From the NCBI RefSeq assembly GCF_002776525.5, contig NC_045436.1, positions 12,095,102-12,159,101 on the forward strand: a stretch of 64,000 bases of DNA, given 5' to 3'. Shown one piece after another: positions 9,211 to 19,915 of this stretch. The translations under genes and the position numbers were made by a program. Numbering within the stretch: the stretch's first letter is position 1; every line of letters starts with the position of its first letter. This DNA comes from Piliocolobus tephrosceles. Lineage: Eukaryota > Chordata > Mammalia > Primates > Cercopithecidae. The notes beneath the pieces are model-generated. The model was not told the DNA's origin. It searched no databases and saw only the letters and a list, made by a program, of their open reading frames with translations.

Positions 9211-12200
9211 ATGGCAGGATCAAGTTCACACATAACAATATTAACCTTAAATGTAAATGGACTAAATGCTCCAATTAAAAGACACAGACTGGCAAACTGG
9301 ATAAAGAGTCAAGACCCATCAGTCTGCTGTCTTCAGGAGACCCATCTCACATGCAGAGACATACATAGGCTCAAAATAAAGGGATGGAGGAAGATCTACC
9401 AAGCAAATGGAGAACAAAAAAAAGCAGGGGTTGCAATCCTAGTCTCTGATAAAACAGACTTTAAACCATCAAAGATCAAAAGAGACAAAGAAGGCCATTA
9501 CATAATGGTAAAGGGATCAATTCAACAGGAAGAGCTAACTATCCTAAATATATATGCACCCAATACAGGAGCACCCAGATTCATAAAGCAAGTCCTTAGA
9601 GACTTACAAAGAGACTTAGACTCCCATACAATAATAATGGGAGACTTCAACACTCCACTGTCAACATTAGACAGATCAACGAGACAGAAAGTTAACAAGG
9701 ATATCCAGGAATTGAACTCATCTCTGCACCAAGCGGACCTAATAGACATCTATAGAACTCTCCACCCCAAGTCAACAGAATATACATTCTTCTCAGCACC
9801 ACATCACACTTATTCCAAAATTGACCACATAATTGGAAGTAAAGCACTCCTCAGCAAATGTAAAAGAACAGAAATTATAACAAACTGTCTCTCTGACCAC
9901 AGTGCAATCAAACTAGAACTCAGGACTAAGAAACTCAATCAAAACCGCTCAACTACATGGAAACTGAGCAACCTGCTCCTGAATGACTACTGGGTACATA
10001 ACGGAATGAAATCAGAGATAAAGATGTTCTTTGAAACCAATGAGAACAAAGATACAACATACCAGAATCTCTGGGACACATTTAAAGCAGTGTGTAGAGG
10101 GAAATTTATAGCACTAAGTGTCCACAAGAGAAAGCAGGAAAGATCTAAAATTGACACTCTAACATCACAATTAAACGAACTAAAGAGGCAAGAGCAAACA
10201 CATTCAAAAGCTAGCAGAAGGCAAGAAATAACTAAGATCAGAGCAGAACTGAAGGAGATAGAGACAAAAAAAACCCTCCAAAAAATCAATGAATCCAGGA
10301 GTTGGTTTTTTGAAAAGATCAACAAAATTGACAGACCGCTAGCAAGGCTAAAAAAGAAGAAAAGAGAGAGGAATCAAATAGACGCAATCAAAAATGATAA
10401 AGGGGATATCACCACCGACCCCACAGAAATACAAACTACCATCAGAGAATACTATAAACACCTCTACGCAAATCAACTAGAAAATCTAGAAGAAATGGAT
10501 AATTTCCTGGACACGTACACTCTCCCAAGACTAAACCAGGAAGAAGTTGAATCCCTGAATAGACCAATAGCAGGCTTTGAAATTGAGGCAACAATTAATA
10601 GCCTACCCACCAAAAAAGGCCCAGGACCAGATGGATTCACAGCTGAATTCTACCAGAGGTACAAGGAGGAGCTGGTACCATTCCTTATGAAACTATTCCA
10701 ATCAATAGAAAAAGAGGGAATCCTCCCTAACTCATTTTTATGAGGCCAACATCATCCTGATACCAAAGCCTGGCAGAGACACAACAAAAAAAGAGAATTT
10801 TAGACCAATATCCCTGATGAACATCGATGCAAAAATCCTCAACAAAATACTGGCAAACCGGATTCAGCAGCACATCAAAAAACTTATCCACCATGATCAA
10901 GTGGGCTTCATCCCTGGGATGCAAGGCTGGTTCAACATTCGCAAATCAATAAACGTAATCCAGCATATAAACAGAACCAAAGACAAGAACCACATGATTA
11001 TCTCAATAGATGCAGAAAAGGCTTTTGACAAAATTCAATAGCCCTTCATGCTAAAAATGCTCAACAAATTCGGTATTGATGGAACGTACCTCAAAATAAT
11101 AAGAGCTATTTATGACAAACCCACAGCTAATATCATACTGAATGGGCAAAAACTGGAAAAATTCCCTTTGAAAACTGGCACAAGACAGGGATGCCATCTC
11201 TCACCACTCCTATTCAACATAGTGTTGGAAGTTCTGGCTAGGGCAATCAGGCAAGAGAAGGAAATCAAGGGTATTCAGTTAGGAAAAGAAGAAGTCAAAT
11301 TGTCCCTGTTTGCAGATGTCATGATTGTATATTTAGAAAACCCCATCATCTCAGCCCAAAATCTTCTTAAGCTGATAAGCAACTTCAGCAAAGTCTCAGG
11401 ATACAAAATTAATGTGCAAAAATCACAAGCATTCTTATACACCAGTAACAGACAAGCAGAGAGCCAAATCAGGAATGAACTTCCATTCACAATGGCTTCA
11501 AAGAGAATAAAATACCTAGGGATCCAACTTACAAGGGATGTAAAGGACCTCTTCAAGGAGAACTACAAACCACTGCTCAGTGAAATCAAAGAGGACACAA
11601 ACAAATGGAAGAACATACCATGCTCATGGATAGGAAGAATCAATATCGTGAAAATGGCCATACTGCCCAAGGTTATTTATAGATTCAATGCCATCCCCAT
11701 CAAGCTACCAATGAGTTTCTTCACAGAATTGGAAAAAACTGCTTTAAAGTTCATATGGAACCAAAAAAGAGCCCGCATTGCCAAGACAATCCTAAGTCAA
11801 AAGGACAAAGCCGGAGGCGTCCTGCTACCTGACTACAAACTATACTACAAGGCTACAGTAACCAAAACAGCATGGTACTGGTACCAAAACAGAGATATAG
11901 ACCAATGGAACAGAACGGAGCCCTCAGAAATAATGCCACACATCCACAACCATCTGATCTTTGACAAACCTGAGAGAAACAAGAAATGGGGAAAGGATTC
12001 CCTATTTAATAAATGGGGAAAATTGGCTAGCCAATTTTAGTGCTGGGAAAATTGGCTAGCCATAAGTAGAAAGCTGAAACTGGATCCTTTCCTTACTCCT
12101 TATAGGAAGATTAATTCAAGATGGATCAGAGACTTAAATGTTAGACCTAATACCATAAAAACCCTAGAAGAAAATCTAGGTAGTACCATTCAGGACATAG

Positions 12201-13058
12201 GCATGGGCAAGGACTTCATGTCTAAAACACCAAAAGCAACGGCAGCAAAAGCCAAAATTGACAAATGGGATCTAATTAAACTAAAGAGCTTCTGCCCAGC
12301 AAAAGAAACTACCATCAGAGTGAACAGGCAACCTACAGAATGGGAGAAAATTTTTGCAATCTACTCATCTGACAAAGGGCTAATTTCCAGAATCTACAAA
12401 GAACTCAAACAAATATACAAGAAAAAAACAAACAACCCCATCAAAAAGTGGGCAAAGGATATGAACAGACATTTCTCAAAAGAAGACATTCATACAGCCA
12501 ACAGACACATGAAAAAATGCTCATCATCACTCGCCATCAGAGAAATGCAAATCAAAACCACAATGAAATACCATCTCACACCAGTTAGAATGGCAATCAT
12601 TAAAAAATCAGGAAACAACAGGTGTTGGAGAGGATGTGGAGAAATAGGAACACTTTTACACTGTTGGTGGGATTGTAAACTAGTTCAACCATTATGGAAA
12701 AGAGTATGGCAATTCCTCAAGGATCTAGAACTAGATGTACCATATGACCCAGCCATCCCACTACTGGGTATATACCCAAAGGATTATAAATTATGCTACT
12801 ACAAAGACACATGCACACGTATGTTTTATTGCGGCACTATTCACAATAGCAAAGACTTGGAATCAACCCAAATGTCCATCAGTGACAGACTGGATTAAGA
12901 AAATGTGGCACATATACACCATGGAATACTATGCAGCCATAAAAAAGGATGAGTTTGCGTCCTTTGTAGGGACATGGATGCAGCTGGAAACCATCATTCT
13001 TAGCAAACTATCACAAGAAGAGTAAAGCAAACACCGCATGTTCTCACTCATAGGTTGA
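9211..13058 (+). pseudogene. L1 ORF2 (endonuclease and reverse transcriptase), multiply broken
   Basis: ORF2p nicks target DNA and reverse-transcribes L1 RNA there. The endonuclease domain (residues 1-239) is open and keeps its landmarks: Asn14, Glu43, 'GDFN' with Asp145 and Asn147, and 'SDH' at 228-230. An extra T in a T5 run (10735-10739) shifts the frame after about residue 508. In the next frame come a TAG at 11039-11041, just after the first reverse-transcriptase aspartate region, and 'FADV' in place of 'FADD' at 11309-11320, which removes a catalytic Asp. A 24-bp insertion at 12017-12040 then ends in TAG. The Cys-rich segment (C-x3-C-x7-H-x4-C) near 12620 is intact. A second extra T (12824-12827) shifts the frame again, and a TAA at 13023-13025 ends it about a dozen codons early. 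The normal length is about 1,275 residues. The element is certainly non-autonomous. Confidence 0.94.
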
Positions 13059-13296
13059 ACTGAACAATGAGCTCACTTGGACTCGGGAAGGGGAACATCA
13101 CACAATGGGGCCTATCATGGGTGGGGGGAGGGGGGAGGGATTGCATTGGGGAGTTATACCTGATATAAATGACGAATTGATGGGTGCTGACGAGTTGATA
13201 GGTGCAGCACACCAACATGGCACATGTATACATATGTAACAAACCTGCACGTTATGCACATGTACCCTAGAACTTAAAGTATAATTTAAAAAAAAA
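13059..13296 (+). other. L1 3' UTR with G-rich tract and A-tail
   Basis: The G-rich tract at 13119-13140 (G3-TG6-AG6-AG3) is the conserved L1 3' UTR quadruplex-prone motif. An 18-bp tandem doubling starts near 13170. The end reads 'GTACCCTAGAACTTAAAG' followed by a short A-rich tail that abuts the 3' target duplication. No clear AATAAA signal is kept. Confidence 0.85.
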
Positions 13297-13737
13297 AATT
13301 ATTTGTAATAAAGGATATATTTCAGGTATAAGGAATCTGAACCTTATAAAGAATGTCTGAAATACAGAAAGGAATGGTGAGTAAAGAAATTATTAAAGTT
13401 ATAGATAAGACTTTAAAAAGTATTAAATATATAATAGTAGCAGTATAAACAAAAATTGTTATTAATGGGATTTTTACAAAGATAGAAAAAGACAAATTCA
13501 ATTTTATCAATTACCTGTGAGACAAGCAAAAGAAGTTTTCAGACGTAATACAGTTAAAACTCTTTTAATAGAGGGAGTGTAGACAAATACATCAATGTTA
13601 GACATTTTTAAGGCAAACAGACATGCATGCAAAAATTTTATGGTTAACGTCTAAAAGAAAAATAGAAAATACAATTTCTAAAGAAGTAAGCTTTTTTTTG
13701 GTATTGTGTGTTCCAATACCAAATAGGGAAGAAAATG

Positions 13738-13757
13738 AAAAAAAAAAAAAAAAAAAA
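13738..13757 (+). repeat. A-rich run in the host L1M
   Basis: An uninterrupted A run of about 20 bases in otherwise diverged L1M sequence. No element ending here was identified. Confidence 0.7.
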
Positions 13758-15758
13758 GAAACAGAGAAAACGGTTGGGTGGATGCAAATCAAAATTAAAT
13801 AGTAAAAATAAATGCAAACATGCTAACATTTACAATGAATATAAATACACAAATTGGATTAAATTTAAAAGCAGAGATTGAGTGCATTTTTTAGACTAGT
13901 AATACGAAATAATATGCCAGCTAAATATTAACTAAATGAAATCTGGTATGGAGATATTAATCAGACCTAATATATTCTACTACAGAATCATTAAGAGGAA
14001 GAAATATAGTTATTATGCAATGATAACTTTTTTCTCAATCAGCAGGTAGATACTATAACCTCAAAATACATAAGAAAAATATGAAAGAACTACAAGGTAA
14101 ACAGAAAATTCAACATCATAGTTGAAAGGATATTTCACGACATTTCTTTCTATAATTCTTTAAAAAATTATGAAATATCTGAACATACATAACTGATGAG
14201 ATAATTATATATACACAAATATATATAAAGCCAACAATTAGACAACTTCTTTTCAAAAATATATAGAAACATTTGGAAGTTAAGCAGCATACCTGTAAAT
14301 AATTATGGGCCAAAGAACAAATCATAAGAAGGAACATTAGAAAATATTTTGAAATATAAGAAACACACTGCCAAACCTGTAAAATGCAGCTAAATCATGA
14401 CTTAAAGGGAAATTTATAGTCGTAAGTGCTTTATTTTAGAAAACAAGAGAGACCAAAGTCAAAAGACAAGCGAACATATCTAGAAATGCAAGAACAAATT
14501 AATTCTAAAATAGGTAGGGGAAGAAAACAATAAGAGCAGAAATCAATGAAATAGAAAATGGACAAGCAATAGAAAAAAGTCAGTGAAACAATTAGAGTTT
14601 TACTATTTAGAAAGATCAGCAAACCTGATAAGCCTTAGCCAAGACAACCAAGAAAAAAAAAAAAGAGAGAAAAAAACAAATCACCACTATCAAGATAATA
14701 CAGTACTAGCATAAGGATAGACAATATAGGTCAATGGAACAGGACAGGGCATTCAAATATAGACCCTCACATCAAGCATCAGTGACTTTCAACAATGCTG
14801 CTAAGAGCATTTAATAGGAAAAGGGTAGCTTTTTCAGTGACTGCTGCTGGAACAACTGAAGAATATTTTTTAGTTAAACCTTAATTGAATCTCACCATAC
14901 CTAAGAATTAATTTTAAATGAATCATAGACAAATATAAAAGCCAAAGCTATAAAATGTCTTCTAAAAGGGAAAAACTCATTGCAACTTTGGGTCAGGCAA
15001 TCATGTCTTATAAAAAGTACAAAGAGCACCAACCAGAAAAGGAAAATAGTAATAAATTTCGCTTCATTAACTTTTAAACTTCTACTTTTCAAAATATGCC
15101 CTTTAGTAAGTGAAAAACAAGACACATACTGGAAAAGATATGTATTTAAGCAAGGTCTTGAACCAAGCATATAATAAGAATTCTTACAACTCAATAATAG
15201 GAAGACAAGCAATCCAATTAAAAACGGGCAAAGGATTTATACAAACACTTCACCAAAGAAACTATACAAATAACAAATCAGCACATGAAAATACACACAT
15301 CTTTCTTTATTCAATAAATGCAATGAAAACCACATTTGAGTACCACTACACACCCACTTGAATGGCTAAAAATAAAAAGATGTGAGGAAACTGGAATTCT
15401 TATATTTTGTGTGTGGGTATGTAAAAGTGTTTCCCTGTTGGAGAAACACTTTGGCAATTTCCTGTAAATTTAAACATACACTTGAATAAGATCTTCCTAT
15501 TCCATTTCTTGGTGTTACCTGAGAGAAGTGAAAACATTTGTATACAAAAACAGACATGTATACAAATTTTCATAGCAGCTTTACTCATAACAGCCCAGAA
15601 CTAAAAACATCCCAAGTGACCATAGACTGAAGAATGGATAAAAATTGTGTATGTGCATACAGTAGAATGCTACTTGTGAATGAATAAAAGTAACAAATTA
15701 CTGATGCATACAACATGAATGAACAAAACCAATATGCTGAGCTGAAGGGGAGGGTGGA

Positions 15759-16150
15759 GGCCGGGTGCGGTGGCTCACGCCTGTAATCCCAACACTTTGG
15801 AGGCCAAGGTGGGTGGCCCACCTGAGATCAGGAGTTCGAGACCAACCTGGCGAACGTGGTGAAACCCCCTCTCTACTAAAAATACAAAAATTAGCCAGGC
15901 ATGGTGGCAGGTGCCTGTAATCCCAGGTACTCAGGAGGCCGAGGTAGAACCTCGCTTGAACCTGGGAGGCAGAGGTTACTGTGAGCGGAGATCGCGCCAC
16001 TGCACTCCAGCCTGGGCAACAGAGCAAGACGACCCAGGTACTCAGGAGGCCGAGGCACAAGAATCGCTTGAACCTGGGAGGCAGAAGTTGCAGTGAGCGG
16101 AGATCGCGCCACTGCACTCCAGCCTGCGTAACAGAGCAAGACTCTGTCTC
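15759..16150 (+). mobile_element. Alu (AluS-like) with a tandem-duplicated right arm
   Basis: A plus-strand Alu longer than normal. A right-arm segment of 111 bp, starting 'CCCAGGTACTCAGGAGGCCG', occurs at 15922-16032 and again at 16033-16142. The copies share the unusual 'GTGAGCGGAGATCGCG' variant, showing that the duplication arose within this Alu and not from a second insertion. The tail is a (GA)n tract at about 16153-16177. Confidence 0.92.
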
Positions 16151-16152
16151 AA

Positions 16153-16177
16153 AAGAGAGAGAGAGAGAGAGAGAGAA
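16153..16177 (+). repeat. (GA)n microsatellite
   Basis: About eleven GA units at the end of the preceding Alu, probably derived from its A-rich tail. Confidence 0.9.
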
Positions 16178-16505
16178 GGGTGGAAGGTGGGAAGAGGGAG
16201 AGGATCAGGAAAAATAACTAACGGATAATGGGCTTAATATGATGAAATAATCTGAATAACAAACCCCATGATACACATTTACCTATGTAACAAACCTGCA
16301 CATGTATCCCTGAACTTAAAAATAAAAGTTAAAAAAGAAGCCAGATGCAAATGAAAGCATACCATACTCCATTACATGAAGTCCTAGAACAGACAAAATC
16401 AAATCGTGGCGATTGAAATGGGGTTGTCCCTGGGGCAGAGTGTTGAGGAGATCACTACAAAATAGCTTGAAGGACCATCTGTGGTCATCGTGGAGTCCTG
16501 ATAAA

Positions 16506-16775
16506 ATAAGTAACCAAGAAGGAGGACGGGCCCAGGTTGGAAAGAACAATTGCTCTAAGAGACAGCGAATCACAGACAATCCGCTGCAACAACATCCAAC
16601 ATCCTGTTCCCAAATACCTTGCTCCACACCTAGCCCCAGCAGCACCTCCTTCTGCACACAGCTCCTCAGCACCACCTCCAGCCCCTGCCTCTGCCTCTTA
16701 GCAGACAGCCCCTTCTCTGCTGTGCTGCCTGTTGCACCCTTCAATGTATCTTTGTACTTTCTGTAATAAATCTTC

Positions 16776-16807
<32 letters not shown>

Positions 16808-18105
16808 GAGATAGAGTCTTGTTCTGTCGCCCAGGCTGGAGTACTGGAGTACAGTGGCGCGATCTCGGCTCACCGCAAGCTCCGCCTCCCGTGTTCACGC
16901 CATTCTCCTGCCTCAGCCTCCCCAGAACCTGGGACTACAGGCGCCGCCACCACGCCCGGCTAATTTTTTGTATTTTTAGTAGAGACGGGGTTTCACCGTG
17001 TTAACCAGGATGGTCTCCATCTCCTGACCTAGTGATCCGCCCGCCTCAGCCTCCCAAAGTGCTGGGATTACAGGCGTGAGCCACCTCGCCCAGCCAAATT
17101 TACCTTTCTTTACCCACAACTGTCTCAGTAAATTCTTTTACCCCCTGCAACGCCGGCCCCAGCCAGCCACGTACTCTCTCCCCTACTCTTCCCGTTTCCT
17201 CTCTTCCAACTGCAACCTCTTAGCAGACAGCGTCCAAGGCTGGAGACAACTGATGGTCCCAGACAGGGGCTACTCCCCAGCGGGCCAGAATGTCCTAGTG
17301 GAAAGACATCTGACTGCCATTGCCTGATTGGATGAGTTTAGAGTTTTCCTTTCAGTCGTCCAGTGGACAATCTCTAGTATCCCTCTGGCAACTGATGGCA
17401 ATGGGCCAGGGCCACTCCGTGGTGTAGCCTGATGGCCAGGGGGTGAACAGGGTTGGCTTCCTTTGCCGGAAAGGAGGAAGGTTCTCTCCTCCCCATTCTG
17501 GTCAAAAGTCTCCAATCCCTACACGTGATGCATCTGGAGGCGGAAGCTCAAACAGGACAAATCCACACATGTTTTGGGGAACTCAGACCCCATCTTTCTC
17601 ACTCTAAATTCTCCTATGAAGACAGCCAGCCACCATGCTCTGGATGTCTTAAGTCAGGTGATCCCAAACAGCAGCGGGACAGTGAGTCTTCCCGCAACCT
17701 TTTATCCTCGTACCTGGATTGGTCACTCAACGTAATTCATACCTGAACTGACCTGGGCTTGCTCACCCAGTGTTCATTCAGTGTAAGGTTCTAGAACAGA
17801 GAGATCCTTTCTAATAGGTAGGATGCCCCTTTGGAAAGTGCATCTTGGAGTCCGTCAGTGGATGTGAGTGGATGCCTCTTCCCTTGACGGGATGGCCTGA
17901 GACAAATTGCAGTTCATGTCCCCAGCAGAAGTTCTTTCCCAGTCCCAGCATGGGGCAAAGCCCCTCCATTCCCTTAGACTCGCTGCAGGGTTGCACTTTA
18001 AAGCAACAAGGAGGAAGGGGCCCCGGGTGGGGGAGGACAACTGTTCTGAGAGACAGCTAATCACAGACAACCCACTAGCACAAATCCTATTAAAATTCTA
18101 AAACG
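16506..18105 (+). mobile_element. Class I (gamma-type) endogenous retrovirus fragment, badly broken
   Basis: An old, non-functional fragment. 16506-17145 reads as an LTR with an AATAAA at 16765-16770 and an AluY inside it; 17145-17949 is leader-like. An ATG at 17950 opens a short frame whose first residues begin MGQ and include DSLQGC, the style of class I Gag starts. It ends at 18060, and no other Gag, Pol or Env domain is seen. A purine-rich stretch then leads into about 80 bp (18003-18083) related to 16506-16586, so the fragment lies between direct repeats, consistent with loss of almost all the interior. A 15-bp exact repeat 'CTCTTAGCAGACAGC' also occurs at 16698 and 17218. The family was not identified and no primer-binding site was recognised. 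Confidence 0.6.
16783..17094 (-). mobile_element. AluY in the ERV LTR
   Basis: Minus-strand AluY with a T-rich start (its A-tail). It has an 8-bp duplication 'TGGAGTAC' near 16838, where Alu normally reads 'GGAGTGCAGTGG'. It splits the LTR between its polyadenylation signal and its 3' end. Confidence 0.9.
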
Positions 18106-18109
18106 TAAT

Positions 18110-18654
18110 TGTGATGGTTAATACTGAGTGTCAACTTGATTGGATTGAAGGATGCAAAGTACTGTTCCTGGGTGTGTATGTGAGGGTGTTGCCAGAGGAG
18201 ATTAACATTTGAGTCAATGGTCTGTGAGAAGCAGACTAACCCTCAATCTGGGTGGGCACCATCTAATCAGCTGCCAGCGTGGCTAGAATAAAGCAGGCCA
18301 AAGTTGAAAGAGCAGACTTGCTGAGTTTTCCGGACTTCATCTTTCTCCCACACTGGATGCTCCCGGCCCTTGAACATCAGACTCCAAGCTCTTCAGCTTT
18401 TGGACTCTTGGACCTACACCAGTGATTTGCCAGGGGCTCTCAGGCCTTTAGCCACAGACTGAAGACTGCACTGTCAGCTTCTCTACTTTTGAGGTTTTGG
18501 GACTCGGACTGGCTTCCTTGCTCCTCAGCTTGCAGATGGTCTATTGTGAGACTTCACTTTGTGATCGTGTGAGTCAATACTCCTTAATAAACTCCCCCTC
18601 ATATATACACCTAGCCTATTAGTTCTGTCCCTCTAGAGAACCCTGACTAACACA
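18110..18654 (+). mobile_element. LTR-like element, 545 bp, family unresolved
   Basis: Starts 'TGTGATGGTTAATACTG' and ends 'GAACCCTGACTAACACA', with an AATAAA at 18586-18591 close to the 3' end. I recognise this as a common interspersed primate repeat with TG...CA ends but cannot assign a family name. No clean target-site duplication was found. Confidence 0.6.
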
Positions 18655-19189
18655 ATTACAGTAATGAAAACTTCAAGGTCCAAAAAGGGCCAAGATATTC
18701 CTAAAGAAGAATAATAGTGGAGAGAGGGGGGGTTGATACTAAGAATTGTATCACAAAATCCTACTAGTAAGATAATGTGAAATTTGTGCAAGGATAAAGA
18801 AGAAGGAGTGGAAAGTGCTCAGAAGCATAGCCATGCATTTTTGGAAACCTGATCTAAGATAGAGTGCTTGCAAATCAGTGGGAAAATGAAGACTTTTTCA
18901 ACACATTGTTCTGGGACAATTGGTTATTCATGTGGAAAATACACAGAATGAAATGAAGTTCCTACCTCAAACCATACACAAAAGCAAACTGCAGGTACAT
19001 TAAAGATACATATGTGAAAACATCTCTGTAAAAGTTTTGAGAATAGAGTATGCAAGATTCTCTTTTGATTTTAAGATGAGAAGGGATTTTTTATACAGGA
19101 GGAAAATGAACAAAACATAATACACAATATTAAATAATTTCTGTACAACAAAGTTCAGCATACACAAAGTAGGAAAGAAATGACAAGCT

Positions 19190-19484
19190 GGGCCAGGTGC
19201 AGTGGCTCATACCTGTAATCCTAGCACTTTGGGTGGCTGAGATGGGTGGATCACTTGAATCCACGGGTTCAAGACCAGCCTGGGCAACAGGGTCAAACCC
19301 CATCTCTACAAAAAATACAAAAATTTGGCAGGCGTGGTGACACATGCATTTGGTCCCAGCTACTCAGGAGGCTGAGGTGGAAGGATCACCACCTAAGCCC
19401 AAAAGATGGAGGTTGCAGTGAGCCAAGATCACGCCACTGTACTCTAGCCTGGGTGACAGAGTGAAACCCCGTCAAAAAAGAAGA
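19190..19484 (+). mobile_element. Alu (AluS/J-like) with exact target duplication
   Basis: A plus-strand Alu with a short A-rich tail. A perfect 13-bp target-site duplication 'AAAGAAATGACAA' lies at 19174-19186 and 19485-19497. Confidence 0.9.
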
Positions 19485-19583
19485 AAAGAAATGACAAACC
19501 AAAAGAAGACATTTACAATCTATGTAACCAAAAAAGAATATTCAATACATTGAAGAAATTCCTTTGAATTGATAAGAAAAAAT

Positions 19584-19865
19584 GGCCGGGCGTGGTGGCT
19601 CATGCCTGTAATCCCAGCACTTTGGGAGGCTGAGGCAGGCGGATCACGAGGTCAGGAGTTCGAGACCAGCCTGGCCAACATAGTGAAACCCCATCTCTAC
19701 TAAAAATACAAAATAAATTAGCCAGGCATGGTGGCAGGTCCCTGTAGTCTTAGCTACTTGGGAGGCTGAGGCAGGAGAATTGCCTGAACCCAGGAGGCAG
19801 AGGTTGCAGTGAGCCGAGATCGTGCCATAGCACTCCAGCCTGGGAGCCACTGCGAGACTCTGTCT

Positions 19866-19914
<49 letters not shown>
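19584..19914 (+). mobile_element. Alu with an uninterrupted A48 tail
   Basis: A plus-strand Alu (AluS-like, several substitutions) followed by 48 uninterrupted A residues at 19867-19914. The flanks resemble each other ('AAGAAAAAATGG' before, 'AAGCAAAAAATGA' after), which suggests a target duplication. Confidence 0.9.

Positions 19915-19915
<1 letters not shown>

Larger units (their letters stand above)
7111..13296 (+). mobile_element. Full-length young L1 (Old World monkey lineage L1PA/L1RS type), inactive
   Basis: A complete LINE-1 of about 6.19 kb: 5' UTR (7111-8130), ORF1 (8131-9147), 63-bp spacer, ORF2 (9211 to about 13058), 3' UTR and A-rich tail. A perfect 13-bp target-site duplication 'AATTATTTGTAAT' flanks it at 7098-7110 and 13297-13309. 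The 3' UTR contains the L1 G-rich tract and two copies of an 18-bp block (about 13170-13205), which I associate with macaque L1. It sits in the 3' edge of an AluJ that is itself in an L1M. Coding damage is modest, so it is lineage-specific but not very recent. It cannot retrotranspose by its own proteins. Confidence 0.95.
15745..16335 (+). mobile_element. L1 3' end fragment (L1MA/L1PB type), split by an Alu
   Basis: Purine-rich L1 3' UTR sequence begins near 15747, is interrupted by an Alu at 15759-16150, and continues at about 16176-16330 with 'GATGAAATAATCTG', 'TATGTAACAAACCTGCACATG' and an AATAAA-containing A-rich end. The older host L1M runs up to 'TGAGCTGAAG' and resumes at 'AGAAGCCAGATGC', so this is a short insertion into the host. 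Confidence 0.7.
5560..16500 (+). mobile_element. Ancient L1M element, host of nested insertions
   Basis: Diverged L1 sequence can be followed in order and in one orientation. ORF1-like sequence lies at about 5640-6140 and resumes at 6426-6790. ORF2-like sequence runs 13800-14690, including an endonuclease-start region near 13830 and a stretch near 14270 related to the L1 'GGAAACTGA...CTGCTCCTGAATGAC' part. An apparent internal deletion near 14690 removes most of the reverse transcriptase, ORF2 C-terminal sequence runs about 14700-15740, and 3' UTR-like sequence lies at 16336-16500. It is interrupted by the rearranged block 6140-6425, AluJ 6808-7097, full-length L1 7111-13296 and the L1-3'-end-plus-Alu insertion 15745-16335. 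All reading frames are destroyed. The subfamily is not resolved. Confidence 0.65.

Noticed and set aside
15698..16117. 139-codon minus-strand frame and overlapping frames on both strands
   Set aside because: They lie wholly in the duplicated Alu and encode the usual Alu-derived peptide patterns.
16316..16873. 185-codon minus-strand frame
   Set aside because: It spans the L1M 3' UTR, ERV LTR and AluY T-run; its N-terminal part is Alu-derived and there is no family signature.
17453..17746. 97-codon frame in the ERV leader
   Set aside because: No retroviral domain is recognisable; it lies upstream of the likely Gag start and appears to be a chance frame.
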